The notes under the pieces: model-generated
Databases searched by the model: none
What the model was told of the DNA's origin: nothing
Seen by the model: the letters and a program-made list of their open reading frames with translations, nothing else
Translations under genes and position numbers: made by a program
In this document: piece by piece, positions 30,101 through 39,028 of the stretch
Layout: every line of letters begins with the position of its first letter
How positions within the stretch are numbered: position 1 is the stretch's first letter
Assembly: GCA_016713585.1 (NCBI GenBank)
Contig: JADJOV010000004.1
Location: 1-64,000 of the forward strand
Length of the DNA stretch: 64,000 bases
Source of the DNA: Bdellovibrionales bacterium
GTDB taxonomy: Bacteria; Bdellovibrionota; Bdellovibrionia; Bdellovibrionales; Bdellovibrionaceae
Direction: 5' to 3'

Positions 30101-30349
30101 GTTTTCAAAAAGATTTTTTTTAACTGCACGACTCGCAGACTCCACCTCGGAGACCTTGGATTGAAATCGAACGATCTCTTCTAAGGGACTGGTCGCTGGG
30201 GGAACCAAAGCGCTCGTTTTCTGGCAGGCCCGGGGAGTGACCTCTTCACTTATGGATTTGCAAAATTCACTTTTGCCAAGGAGGTCATCAGGCTCAATGG
30301 CTTGACAGAGGCTCCCCACCAAAAAAAATGCGGAAAGTCTAAGAACCAT
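27161..30349 (-). CDS. Exported protein with two GGDEF domains (two frameshifts)
   Basis: Restored length is about 1060 residues. The N-terminus is a signal peptide (MVLRLSAFFLVGSLCQA). A helical region of about 350 residues follows, then a glycine-rich hydrophobic hairpin near 370-410. A first GGDEF domain has RWGGDEFVFE near residue 665. A Pro-rich linker leads to a second copy with the degenerate GGKDFF near 955. Each GGDEF is preceded by the same kind of about 60-residue beta segment, so the whole unit was duplicated. Shifts near 27850 and 27258 split the frame. GGDEF domains normally make cyclic di-GMP in the cytoplasm; the signal peptide makes this one odd. It overlaps the GT-C gene upstream. 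Confidence 0.7.
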
Positions 30350-31772
30350 TTTGTTTGCAGGCATTCGAACGCCAAAGCGTCAGCTCAGTGCGACGGAGAT
30401 TATTTTTCGGATTGAATCGATAGGCCAAAGCTTCCATCCAGTTGACAGTAAAGCGAGCCTCCTCAGTCCAAGGTTTGTTAGCTGCCAAACTTTCCAAATT
30501 CGCAGCTAAGACAACTCGATCTTGGCAATTTGAGATTGACAGCGTACTCAGATTTTCCTCTGAAATTTCTAAAAATTGAAATTGGGCGGTTTTCATAAAG
30601 GCGGTTGGAATCCACTCGGGCGACTGGTTCACTCGGTAAATAGATTTAATTTGTGGATTTTTATCCAAAAAAAGAGCCATTTGGATAATGTTATTTTGCG
30701 CGGGTTGGAAAGTTGCCGTTCCCCAAAGCGCCAAATTAATGACAAAGGCACTGGCGAGACGTTTATAATGGCCATGGGTCCAGAGGGAGGCTAGCCATGG
30801 CGTTAAGAGCACCAAAATAAACGGAAGCAGCGGGATCAGGAATCTTTCGAATTTTTGAGCAAACAAGGAATGTAAAAATATGAATAGGATGCTCATAATA
30901 AGCAAAGCGCGATATTTCTTTAAATAGTCAACAAGCCAAGTTTTGTCGACTTTATGAAAAACAAAGGGAGCCCAAAACATCAAGAGAAGCATTAAGGGAT
31001 AGAAGGTCCAGGGTTGGTTGCCGTACTCATGGCCATGTTCAAAATTATAATTAGTCAGGGCATGCAAAGAAAAATGCCAACTGCCGCGAAGAAATAAATC
31101 CGGAAGTCCCGAGACTGCAAAGAGAATTGCCCCCAGGAGGCCCGCCCAAATAAGATCCCCAAAGCGGCGATGGAGCACAGGCAAAATCAGAAAAATTAGG
31201 GCACAAAAGCCAATTTGGGGACGCAAAAGAAAACTCAGGGTGACGGCGACAATTCCAAACAAAAGAAAATTTAGCTTTGGTTGTCGATCATATTTCAAAG
31301 CGAAGATCCCAGCCCAGCTCAGCCATGGGGCAGCTAAGGATTCAAACATCGGTCGAGAAAGGGCGAAGGGTGCGGCAAAGTAAAAGCCCAAAAGAAGAGT
31401 CAAAATTCGCATTTCAAGGTCCGAAAGGGACTCTCGCCAAGCATAAAACGAACCGAAGACAAGCAAAAAGCTCAAAAGTCCAAGGACGACGACGACAAAC
31501 TGATATTGAGCAAAGGGGTTCTCAATTCCAAGTTTTAAGGCCCCTTGGGCTGTCACGAATAAAGGCCACAGTTGGGTGGGGGATTTGACGTCGTCGGTTC
31601 CAACTAAGGTGCTGAGCTGGGAACTTTGTGCAGGAATATAGCGAGTAATACCTGTCCAGTACTCATCAGTTCCCATAAAGCCAGGATTAACCAAAGTGAC
31701 AAGAACATAAATCAAGAAAACAGGGAGTAAATATTTAAACAAAAAACGGCTCCAAATAGACAGAATGATCAT
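30339..31772 (-). CDS. Polytopic GT-C glycosyltransferase (GT22/mannosyltransferase-like)
   Basis: About 477 residues with ten or so TM helices. An acidic pair in the first outer loop (FMGTDEYWTG near 35) and a later HSLFAQKFERFLIPLLPF resemble GT22 enzymes such as Alg9/PIG-B, which use lipid-linked sugars. A soluble tail of about 100 residues follows the last helix. The ATG at 31772 lies within the end of the acyltransferase gene; the end overlaps the GGDEF gene. It may decorate a surface glycan or protein. Confidence 0.72.
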   Translation of the reverse strand: MIILSIWSRFLFKYLLPVFLIYVLVTLVNPGFMGTDEYWTGITRYIPAQSSQLSTLVGTDDVKSPTQLWPLFVTAQGALKLGIENPFAQYQFVVVVLGLLSFLLVFGSFYAWRESLSDLEMRILTLLLGFYFAAPFALSRPMFESLAAPWLSWAGIFALKYDRQPKLNFLLFGIVAVTLSFLLRPQIGFCALIFLILPVLHRRFGDLIWAGLLGAILFAVSGLPDLFLRGSWHFSLHALTNYNFEHGHEYGNQPWTFYPLMLLLMFWAPFVFHKVDKTWLVDYLKKYRALLIMSILFIFLHSLFAQKFERFLIPLLPFILVLLTPWLASLWTHGHYKRLASAFVINLALWGTATFQPAQNNIIQMALFLDKNPQIKSIYRVNQSPEWIPTAFMKTAQFQFLEISEENLSTLSISNCQDRVVLAANLESLAANKPWTEEARFTVNWMEALAYRFNPKNNLRRTELTLWRSNACKQNGS

Positions 31773-32865
31773 TTGAAGGTTCAAGGAATTCAGGAGTTGG
31801 TGATTCTGGTGGAATCAAGCAATACAGACCATAGGGAATCTTGGCCGTGATCCAATGTAAGGGCGGACGCAAATGTATTTGATCTCGCATTTGTAAATAC
31901 ACCAAGAAATCGTTAGGTCCAGCCGAATCGAAAGCCGCATCCAGGAGAGTTTCAAAAATATCAGGGTGGTCACTCAAAACAAAATTCAAATAGGTCATTT
32001 GAAGTGAGGTCTCAAGCTTCAAGCGATTGACGGGTTTTGTCAGTGGGCGAGTCCAACCCCAGAGATTTCCAAATTTCAAAAACTGGCGAAAATTATGGGC
32101 GCGTAAGTCATAATTATAGGGAATCAGGCTTTGGACTTGATGGGATCGCCAAGGCGCTAAGCAGCCAACAATATTATCATGGGGATCGACGGCGACCAAA
32201 AAATCACTGAGCTTCAGATCTTGCCATCGATCGAATTGGGCCAAAATCGTTTTTCGATCGAACCAAGGCAATAAGTCCATTTTTGTCGTCTTTTGGAGCA
32301 TATAATACATAAGTTCTTCTTCGCGAGAAGAAGAGGCCCGAATGATTCGAACCGAAGGGAGAGGGGATCGAGCCCAAGGCCATCGACCATGAAGGGTAAT
32401 CAAATTAAATCGCCGATAGAGATGATAACGAGGAAAGGGTCGTTTGATTTGCCTGGGTCTGACAAAAGTGTTTAACGCTTTTGTTTCGGACATATTCAAC
32501 GTTGAAAACAAATGATCGACATGATGGTGATCTTTTAATTCTTGAATCAGAGGCAAAAAGAGCTCACCCCAGCCCAAAATCGCTTTCCTGTTTTGGGCGA
32601 TTCGAAGATCTCGACCGATGGCGACTGTCTGCTTTTTATCTCCGAGCATGACATCCTGAATGACAAAGGAGACACAACCCAAAATTTCCGAAGAATCATT
32701 TTCTTCCAAAATAAAAGTACAGTATCGGTCGGACTGAATTATATAAGGGGAAAAAAAGGAACGAGGTCGTTCAATTTTAAGATCGACTGGGCCCGCAATG
32801 ACAAATTGATGATAAAAAGCCCGAAGTTTTTCGTCATGCTCTGGTCCAGCGAGAACGAGCCTCAT
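31735..32865 (-). CDS. GNAT-like acyltransferase (double domain)
   Basis: About 376 residues. RLVLAGPEHDEKLRAFYHQF opens a GNAT-like domain with ILGCVSFVIQD and a possible CoA-binding turn (GRDLRIAQNRKAILGWGEL). A second half with the same order (SDFLVAVDPHDNIVGCLAPW) suggests two GNAT-fold domains. Start at 32865 is fixed by ATGA overlap with the adenosyltransferase stop. Substrate unknown; it lies in a run with a glycosyltransferase. Fold assignment is moderately sure. Confidence 0.6.
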   Translation of the reverse strand: MRLVLAGPEHDEKLRAFYHQFVIAGPVDLKIERPRSFFSPYIIQSDRYCTFILEENDSSEILGCVSFVIQDVMLGDKKQTVAIGRDLRIAQNRKAILGWGELFLPLIQELKDHHHVDHLFSTLNMSETKALNTFVRPRQIKRPFPRYHLYRRFNLITLHGRWPWARSPLPSVRIIRASSSREEELMYYMLQKTTKMDLLPWFDRKTILAQFDRWQDLKLSDFLVAVDPHDNIVGCLAPWRSHQVQSLIPYNYDLRAHNFRQFLKFGNLWGWTRPLTKPVNRLKLETSLQMTYLNFVLSDHPDIFETLLDAAFDSAGPNDFLVYLQMRDQIHLRPPLHWITAKIPYGLYCLIPPESPTPEFLEPSNDHSVYLEPFFV

Positions 32866-33446
32866 GCTTTTGGGTCCCAAAGGATATCTGGTAAACCAGC
32901 TTGGTGCTGTATCCATCTGGCCGCAGTAAATAAGTAATCACTCAAGCGATTCAAATAGATCAGCGCCAGGCTGTATCTTTGATCTTGAATTGAAATTTCG
33001 GCACAACGCCGCTCACCGCGGCGGCACAGGGTGCGGCTCATATGCAAAAAAGCAGTCACCTGATGACCCGCTGGAATAATAAAGTTCTTCAATGGTTGAA
33101 GCTCTTCGTCAAGACTATCGATTTCGTTTTCTAGAAATTCAATATGAAAATTTTCAATTTGTGTCAGCTTCTGAAAACTCTCGTCACTGACTGTTGCGAA
33201 GAGACTTCCCAGAACAAAAAGATGATTCTGAATGCGAAACAAGGAAGCATCAAAGCTTCTAAACTTTTCTTCAGTCCCTATGAGATTGCTCTGAATCAAG
33301 GCAGCTCGAACAAGGCCTAAGCTTGAATTTAGCTCATCCAAGGTTCCATAGGCCTCAACACGAGGGTTAAATTTTTCGACACAAGACCCGTCGACCAGTC
33401 TTGTCATTCCTTTGTCGCCTATTTTTGTGGTGATTTTCGCCTTCAT
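32862..33446 (-). CDS. Cob(I)alamin adenosyltransferase, PduO type
   Basis: Transfers adenosyl from ATP to cob(I)alamin. TKIGDKGMTRLVDGS near residue 5 is the ATP-binding start, RVEAYGTLDELNSSLG follows, and the C-terminal RTLCRRGERR and YLNRLSDYLFTAARW are the remaining signature residues. 194 residues from the ATG at 33446, which is preceded by AGAGG. It is the first gene of the co-directional minus-strand run. B12-dependent enzymes are not in the window. Confidence 0.93.
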   Translation of the reverse strand: MKAKITTKIGDKGMTRLVDGSCVEKFNPRVEAYGTLDELNSSLGLVRAALIQSNLIGTEEKFRSFDASLFRIQNHLFVLGSLFATVSDESFQKLTQIENFHIEFLENEIDSLDEELQPLKNFIIPAGHQVTAFLHMSRTLCRRGERRCAEISIQDQRYSLALIYLNRLSDYLFTAARWIQHQAGLPDILWDPKA

Positions 33447-33533
33447 AAGCCTCTTATTTTGTGTCAAACTCAGTTTCTAGATTTAGGTTCTCGTTGTCAA
33501 TATCTGTGCGTCTGCGCTGGGGAGAGTTGAAAA

Positions 33534-34346
33534 ATGGCTAATCTACTTGTGACAATTCCTCATTCTGGGGAACGGATACCCGAAAAACTCACACCCTGGC
33601 TTTTGGGTCTCCCAGAGAAGATTCTGATGGAGGATGTGGATCGATTCGTCGATCAACTTTATCTGCCTAGCATTTTGTCCCTTGGGATTCCCTTTGTTAA
33701 GACTGAATGGCATCGCTATGCGGTGGACTTAAATCGGATACCGACTGATGTAGATCGGTCAAGCGTCGAGGGGGCGCCTTTGCCGAAAGGGACCCACCCA
33801 CGAGGATATCACTGGGTCGAGACAACCTATCAAGATCAACTGATGCCCCAACCCATGACTTCGGAGACTCACAAGTAGTTGACTCGATTAATCTATGACC
33901 CATTTCATCAGGCAATTGGAAAAATCTATCAGAACTTCAAAGCAACAAATGGTTCGGATTCACCAATTTTTCATCTCGATGCCCACAGTATGCCTTCTTT
34001 GGGGACTTCGATGCATCGGGATCCTGGGCAAATACGGGCAGATATTGTCATCAGTGATTGTTTGGGAAAGAGCTGTAGCCCTCGCTTTCGGGATTTGGTC
34101 CTTGCGGCCTATGCTGTGGCCGGCTTTAAAGTGGCCTACAACTGGCCGTATTTTGGGGGGAGGGTGACCGAGCAGTATGGCGACCCTGGGCATCAAAAGC
34201 ATCATGCGATTCAGGTTGAAATTAGAAGAGATTTATATATGGATGAGTCCACAAAGAAGCTGAAGGCGCAATGGTCGGAGGCTCAGCAGAAAGTATATCA
34301 AGCAATCAACTATATTTGCCTGAGGCTACCGACTTTGATTGAATAA
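33534..34346 (+). CDS. N-formylglutamate amidohydrolase family (in-frame TAG)
   Basis: Hydrolyses N-formylglutamate or a similar N-acylated amino acid. VTIPHSGERIPEKL, VDRFVDQLY, DLNRIPTDVDRSS and LDAHSMPSLGT, with the later HAIQVEIRRDLYMDE, follow the family order. The two halves share one frame but are separated by a TAG at 33876-33878, between THK and LTRLIYDPFH. A CAG to TAG change would explain it. Restored length is about 270, normal. No hut genes are adjacent. Confidence 0.85.
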
Positions 34347-34364
34347 TTGATTGAATAAAGGACC

Positions 34365-35783
34365 ATGGACTCAATGAACTTGAATAAAACTGTATTTTCA
34401 CCACGAAAAATAATCAAACAACTGGCTTCTTTGAAGTTAGCAGTGATCACCATTTCGATGATCGCAATTCTGACCGCCATTGGGACCTTTGTTGAAGCCC
34501 GTTATGATGCCACGGCAGCTCAAAAATTGGTTTATCAATCCATATGGATGGAATTGGTGATGGGAATCTTCGCCATCAATTTGACCGCAGTAATTGTGGA
34601 TCGGTATCCGTGGAAACAACGACATCTCGCTTTTATTTGCGCGCATGTGGGAATTCTCGTGGTGCTGTTTGGACAATATTTATCAAATAATTATGGTTTG
34701 GATGGTTCAGTCAGAGTTGGGGTGGGGGAAAGTAATAATTTTGCTGTGATTCCTGGCAAAATTGACCTCACTGTTTATTCTTCCTTTGATGGGTCTAGTT
34801 ATACGAAACTTTTGGCAAGAGAAGTGGATTTCTTTCTGTCGCCACCCACCTCGAACAAACCAGTTATTATCCCAACCGATCAAGGTGAAATTCGCCTGAC
34901 TGAATATCAAAAGTACGTAGTTCCTTCTCGAAAGGTTGTGGCCTCTGATCAAGTCCGGGCCGGGGCGGGCCTGCGTTTTCAAATGCATAATGACAAAGTG
35001 AATGTGGTCGAGTGGCTGGTGCAAAGAAATCCGAACCATGTGGCGACCCACGATTTTGGACCCGCGCAAATTCACCTGGGCCCTGTTCCGTCAGAGGGCT
35101 CCGGAAAGAATGAGATTTATTTATTTCCTGATGAATCTTTATCCGGGAAAATAAGATATGCAGTTTTCAAGAAGGAGAACAAACTGGCGGCCTTGTCCGG
35201 GGTCGTTGAAGAAGGCGGGACTGTCACTCCTGGATGGATGGGTTTAGAACTTCGAATATTGCGTTATTTTCCAAGAGCCGTTGAAACTTGGGAACTTAAG
35301 CCCAAAGATCGACCCACCCCGCTCACGACTGGGGCCGTGAAGGTTGAGTTTCAGAAGCAGGAGCATTGGTTGCTTCTGAATGATACACTTAAATTGTTTA
35401 CAGAAAAAGCCGCTTATATTGTGACCTATGCGAGCCGAAGAGAAGATTTGGGTTTTCCAATTAAACTAGATAAATTTATCATGGATCGCTACCAGGGAAC
35501 TATGCGGGCGGCCAGCTACCGCAGTCAAGTCACAGTGCCAGAGGTGGGCGCCGTGGAAATTTCTATGAATGAGCCTTTGAAGTATAAAGGATTAACTATT
35601 TATCAGGCCAGTTTTGAAGACAGCCCCCAGGGTGAACCTGTGGCTTCTGTATTTTCAGTGAATAGAGATCCTGGGCGAGTTCTAAAATATTTGGGATCCC
35701 TTATTATGACTTTAGGGATTATTTTGTTATTTTATTTCAGAAAAAAAGCCCAAGTGGCAAAGAAAAATGAGGTTCAGGGATGA
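34365..35783 (+). CDS. resB: Cytochrome c biogenesis protein ResB/Ccs1
   Basis: Part of the system II haem-handling complex for c-type cytochromes. Typical topology: an N-terminal pair of helices (LASLKLAVITISMIAILTAI; GTFVEARYDA), a third helix, a periplasmic domain of about 300 residues, then YKGLTIYQASFEDSPQG and one C-terminal helix. 472 residues. The start could also be ATG 34374, which is better spaced from AAAGGA. It overlaps ccsA by four bases. Confidence 0.92.
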   Translation: MDSMNLNKTVFSPRKIIKQLASLKLAVITISMIAILTAIGTFVEARYDATAAQKLVYQSIWMELVMGIFAINLTAVIVDRYPWKQRHLAFICAHVGILVVLFGQYLSNNYGLDGSVRVGVGESNNFAVIPGKIDLTVYSSFDGSSYTKLLAREVDFFLSPPTSNKPVIIPTDQGEIRLTEYQKYVVPSRKVVASDQVRAGAGLRFQMHNDKVNVVEWLVQRNPNHVATHDFGPAQIHLGPVPSEGSGKNEIYLFPDESLSGKIRYAVFKKENKLAALSGVVEEGGTVTPGWMGLELRILRYFPRAVETWELKPKDRPTPLTTGAVKVEFQKQEHWLLLNDTLKLFTEKAAYIVTYASRREDLGFPIKLDKFIMDRYQGTMRAASYRSQVTVPEVGAVEISMNEPLKYKGLTIYQASFEDSPQGEPVASVFSVNRDPGRVLKYLGSLIMTLGIILLFYFRKKAQVAKKNEVQG

Positions 35784-37513
35784 GATTACTAATTGCTGGA
35801 ATGATGGTTTTGACGATGGGGATTTCTTTGAACTGGGCCGCAGCTGAGGAATCTCCCACCAAGGCAAATTCAGGGAGCTTTTTGCCAGGAATATGGTCAG
35901 CGCCAGTGGGTGAGGCCCTGCGTGGACTTCCGGTGCAGGATGCCGGAAGGATCAAACCCTTTGACAGTTTTGCTCGAGAGCTTTTGGAAATGATTTATGG
36001 GAAGACGACTCTTGAAGGAAAGCCAGCTTATGAAGTTGTTCTGACGTGGCTGCTATCGCCTCAGGCATGGCAAGGGAAGGAGTTGTTTGAGGTTCGAAAT
36101 CATGAAGTTCTTAAAGGGCTCGGTCTTGACCCTGAGCGAAGATATTTTAAGGGCGAAGAGATTTTTTCAAACGAACGGTTTTCAACTCTCCGGCAAGAAT
36201 TGCAAGAGAAAAGAGAATCCAAGGAAAAATTGACCCCCTATTTTCAATCTCTTGGACGACTTGAAAATCAGTTTTATATGTTCACAGAAATGGCATCAGG
36301 AAGACTCTTGAAGTTAGTTCCTGAAGCCGCGTCCGCTCAGGGCGTGGCAGGGTCATGGGTTGGGGTGGACCGACTTGAAGGCGAAACTCAAGCGGCTTTT
36401 ATGGTCCTCAGTCGAAAGTTTATTGAGCGAATTGGTGTGATGGCGCAGAAGGGCTCCCATGAAGACTTGCTTCGAGCTTCAGAAGAATTAGATTTGGCGG
36501 TTAAAGAATTTAAAAGAAAAGCTCGTGAGAGCAGTCCGAATCTTTATCCATCAGATGGCCTCGCGGACTTAGAGGTTCATTATAATTTATTTCACCCATT
36601 TCGGTGGAGTTATATTTTCTATCTGTTGGCAGCGTTTTTATTGTTGTTTGTCTGGATCACAGACAAGGGGCGATTGATGCCTGGGGTTTGGGCTCTTTTT
36701 GGCATTGGTTTTTTGCTTCATATTTATGGTTTTGGACTGCGGGTCTATTTGGCGGGCAGGGCCCCTGTTTCAAATATGTATGAGACTGTCGTTTGGGTCT
36801 CCTTTGGGAGCGTGCTCTTTGCCGCTATCCTCGAAATGATCTATCGATTTAAATTTATTTTGTTAGCAGGTCTCTGCGTCGGTATTTTTGGAATGGTTGT
36901 GGCAGGTTCTGCTCCAGCCATTTTGGATCCATCGCTGCAGCCCTTAGAGCCGGTGCTTCGGAGTAACTATTGGCTGACAATTCATGTGATGACGATCACC
37001 ATCAGCTATGCTGCATTTTTTCTAGCGATGATGCTCGGAGATATGGCCTTATTCTACACGATTCGAGGTGAGGAAGCTAATCGTGAGAAACTAAAAGCCC
37101 TCACTCTGGCAATTTATCGAGCAAAACAAATCGGAGTTTCCTTTTTGGCTCCTGGAATTATCCTCGGCGGAATTTGGGCTGACTACTCTTGGGGTCGCTT
37201 CTGGGGCTGGGATCCAAAGGAAACCTGGGCCTTGATTGTTTTGCTGGGTTATATTGCGGTTCTACATGGGCGAATGGTGGGTTGGATTAGAGATTTTGGA
37301 ATGGCCGTCTCTGCAGTTTTAACATTTTCTTTGGTAATTATGGCCTGGTATGGGGTCAATTTTGTCCTCGGTGCGGGTTTACACTCCTACGGATTTGGAG
37401 CGGGTGGCATTGAATATGTGGCGGCCTTTGTGTTTTTGCATTTTTTATTCGTCGTATATACTGTTTTGGTTCGGCGAGCTCGGGCTCAACTTCAATCGCA
37501 AACTAAGACCTAA
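35780..37513 (+). CDS. ccsA: Cytochrome c biogenesis protein CcsA/ResC
   Basis: Haem-delivery protein of system II. A signal peptide and a periplasmic N-terminal region of about 270 residues precede the CcsA membrane part. That part carries WGRFWGWDPKETWALI near 470 (tryptophan-rich WWD-like haem motif) and His residues in LTIHVMTI and GLHSYGF that may ligate haem. 577 residues. ATGA overlap with resB shows a coupled pair. Confidence 0.94.
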   Translation: MRLLIAGMMVLTMGISLNWAAAEESPTKANSGSFLPGIWSAPVGEALRGLPVQDAGRIKPFDSFARELLEMIYGKTTLEGKPAYEVVLTWLLSPQAWQGKELFEVRNHEVLKGLGLDPERRYFKGEEIFSNERFSTLRQELQEKRESKEKLTPYFQSLGRLENQFYMFTEMASGRLLKLVPEAASAQGVAGSWVGVDRLEGETQAAFMVLSRKFIERIGVMAQKGSHEDLLRASEELDLAVKEFKRKARESSPNLYPSDGLADLEVHYNLFHPFRWSYIFYLLAAFLLLFVWITDKGRLMPGVWALFGIGFLLHIYGFGLRVYLAGRAPVSNMYETVVWVSFGSVLFAAILEMIYRFKFILLAGLCVGIFGMVVAGSAPAILDPSLQPLEPVLRSNYWLTIHVMTITISYAAFFLAMMLGDMALFYTIRGEEANREKLKALTLAIYRAKQIGVSFLAPGIILGGIWADYSWGRFWGWDPKETWALIVLLGYIAVLHGRMVGWIRDFGMAVSAVLTFSLVIMAWYGVNFVLGAGLHSYGFGAGGIEYVAAFVFLHFLFVVYTVLVRRARAQLQSQTKT

Positions 37514-37534
37514 CCTACGAAAAGGAGATTTTCG

Positions 37535-37728
37535 ATGATCCCTCGACTTCAACTTTTGGCTCTCGTCGGCTTGGCTTTTGTGAGTTTTGGCTGCCAAACC
37601 TCTCCTTTCTTGATTCCATTGAAAGGTATTGGAAAGCTGAGTTTGCGGGTCAGACAGTCACCTCATGGAAAAGCGAAATTCAGAATGGGAGAAGTCCTGA
37701 TTTTTTGAAATACGTGGGTGATAGATAA
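37535..37728 (+). CDS. Small lipoprotein (probable frameshift)
   Basis: ATG at 37535 follows AAAAGGAGATTTTCG, a strong RBS. The signal LLALVGLAFVSFGC ends in a lipobox Cys at 20. In the start frame the protein stops at 37708. In another frame from about 37605 a more natural sequence appears (SFLDSIERYWKAEFAGQ, then TSWKSEIQNGRSPDFLKYVG) and stops at 37728. One missing base near 37600 would join them into about 64 residues. It ends inside the start of the next TIGR02147 gene. No family recognised. Confidence 0.5.
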
Positions 37729-38605
37729 ACTTCAGATTGAGGGCGAAGCGATGATTGATCAGGACTCTGAAACCTCCAAAAACATAGATTATTGCAAGAT
37801 TCTGACGGATGAGTTGCAGTCGAGAAAACAGCGCAATCCGAGCTATTCGCTCCGAGCCTTTTCTCGAGATTTAGAGGTGTCCTCAGCTCGCCTCAGCCGA
37901 ATTCTATCTGGCAAGGCCGCGCCTTCGCGAACTATGTCGAGAAAGATTGGCGCGAAGCTTGGTTATAAGGGGGAAACTCTCGATTGGTTTTGCGCCTTGG
38001 TCGAGGCTCGTCATGGGAAAAATCAACAAGCCCGAAAGGCATCCTTGGAGTTTCTGCAACGCTACAACCACGGAATTGGCACAAAAAAAATTGAAACTAA
38101 GCATTCCTTTGGTTGGAATTGGTATCATTTTGCAATCCGAAGATTGACTCAACTTCCTGACTTCCAATCCGATTGTGCATGGATTGGGAATAGACTTGGT
38201 CTTGGATTGAAGAAGACCAAGGAGGCAGTTCAAGAATTGGTGACAGCGGGGTCGCTGGCTATTGTTGATGGACGTATCGAGATACGCGAGAATTATGATG
38301 TCTATTTTGGCGGCGATAGAAATAAAGTCCGCGAAAAGATGGAAACGGATTTGTTTGCTCGACAGCTTCCATCTGTTCTTAGTCCAAGTCGTGAAAACTC
38401 TTATCATGCTCGCCATTTCTTCACGCTCAACCGTGAGCATTTTGAAGAGTTGAGGGCGCTGATCAAGTCCTTTGAAAGTAAGGTTGATGATTTAACCTAT
38501 CGAGCCGAACCTCCCAATGACCTGTTTTGTCTGAGTATTGATCTCTATTCCCTCTTGAATTCAGATCCAAAGGTGAATACTAAAATTGAAGAATCAAACC
38601 ACTGA
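37718..38605 (+). CDS. TIGR02147 family regulator
   Basis: Intact member of the family broken at 17909. YSLRAFSRDLEVSSARLSRI, then LSGKAAPSRTMSRKI is the N-terminal helix-turn-helix; SFGWNWYHFAIRRLTQLPDF opens the second winged-helix-like domain; and HFFTLNREHFEELRALIKSF is near the C-terminus. 295 residues from a GTG at 37718 that overlaps the lipoprotein gene. An ATG at 37751 after GAGGGCGAAGCG is an alternative. Probably controls the neighbouring lipoprotein or its own operon; inferred from position only. Confidence 0.78.
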   Translation: MIDKLQIEGEAMIDQDSETSKNIDYCKILTDELQSRKQRNPSYSLRAFSRDLEVSSARLSRILSGKAAPSRTMSRKIGAKLGYKGETLDWFCALVEARHGKNQQARKASLEFLQRYNHGIGTKKIETKHSFGWNWYHFAIRRLTQLPDFQSDCAWIGNRLGLGLKKTKEAVQELVTAGSLAIVDGRIEIRENYDVYFGGDRNKVREKMETDLFARQLPSVLSPSRENSYHARHFFTLNREHFEELRALIKSFESKVDDLTYRAEPPNDLFCLSIDLYSLLNSDPKVNTKIEESNH

Positions 38606-38630
38606 GGGTTCTGCCCTCATTTCGACCATA

Positions 38631-38797
38631 AGGGCCCGCGCAATAATAAATGGTCCATTTTCACTTGGTCTTTTGTGGCAGCTCTTCGTTGGTTGTCCTT
38701 GTGTTTGCGCCGCTGGCAAGCACTTCGTCCGCCCGTCTCGATCTGCCACAAAATCCACAGCGCGATAACTTGGACCATTTATTATTGCGCTGGCCCT
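38631..38797. repeat. Nested inverted-repeat element, 167 bp
   Basis: The outer arms (38631-38657 and 38771-38797) are 27 bases and match at 26. An inner pair, TTTTGTGGCAG at 38671-38681 and CTGCCACAAAA at 38743-38753, is a perfect 11-bp repeat. The loop of about 60 bases carries no frame. Such a fold could be a MITE-like remnant, a structured RNA or a DNA recombination hairpin. It lies 25 bases after the regulator stop. The following 230 bases up to 39028 show nothing else. Confidence 0.8.
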
Positions 38798-39028
38798 AAA
38801 ACCTCAGAGTCGATATAATCTAGTTTTGGCTAAATAATTGCCCAAAAAGGTCATTTTTCAATGTCAAATGTTTGGGCGACCTTTCCTATTGAAACAGTTG
38901 AAAATTAGAAAAAATGAGTCTCAATCTATAAGTTCCAATACAAAAAATCATACCGAGATAACACTTGGCACGCTTTGCAATAGTCAATCCTATGGTTCAG
39001 AGGTTTTTAAACGAAAATGAGGTGAAAG

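Noticed and set aside
18296..33878. Reassigned TAG codon as the cause of two interrupted genes.
   Set aside because: TAG ends secD, secF and other intact genes in the window at the expected place.
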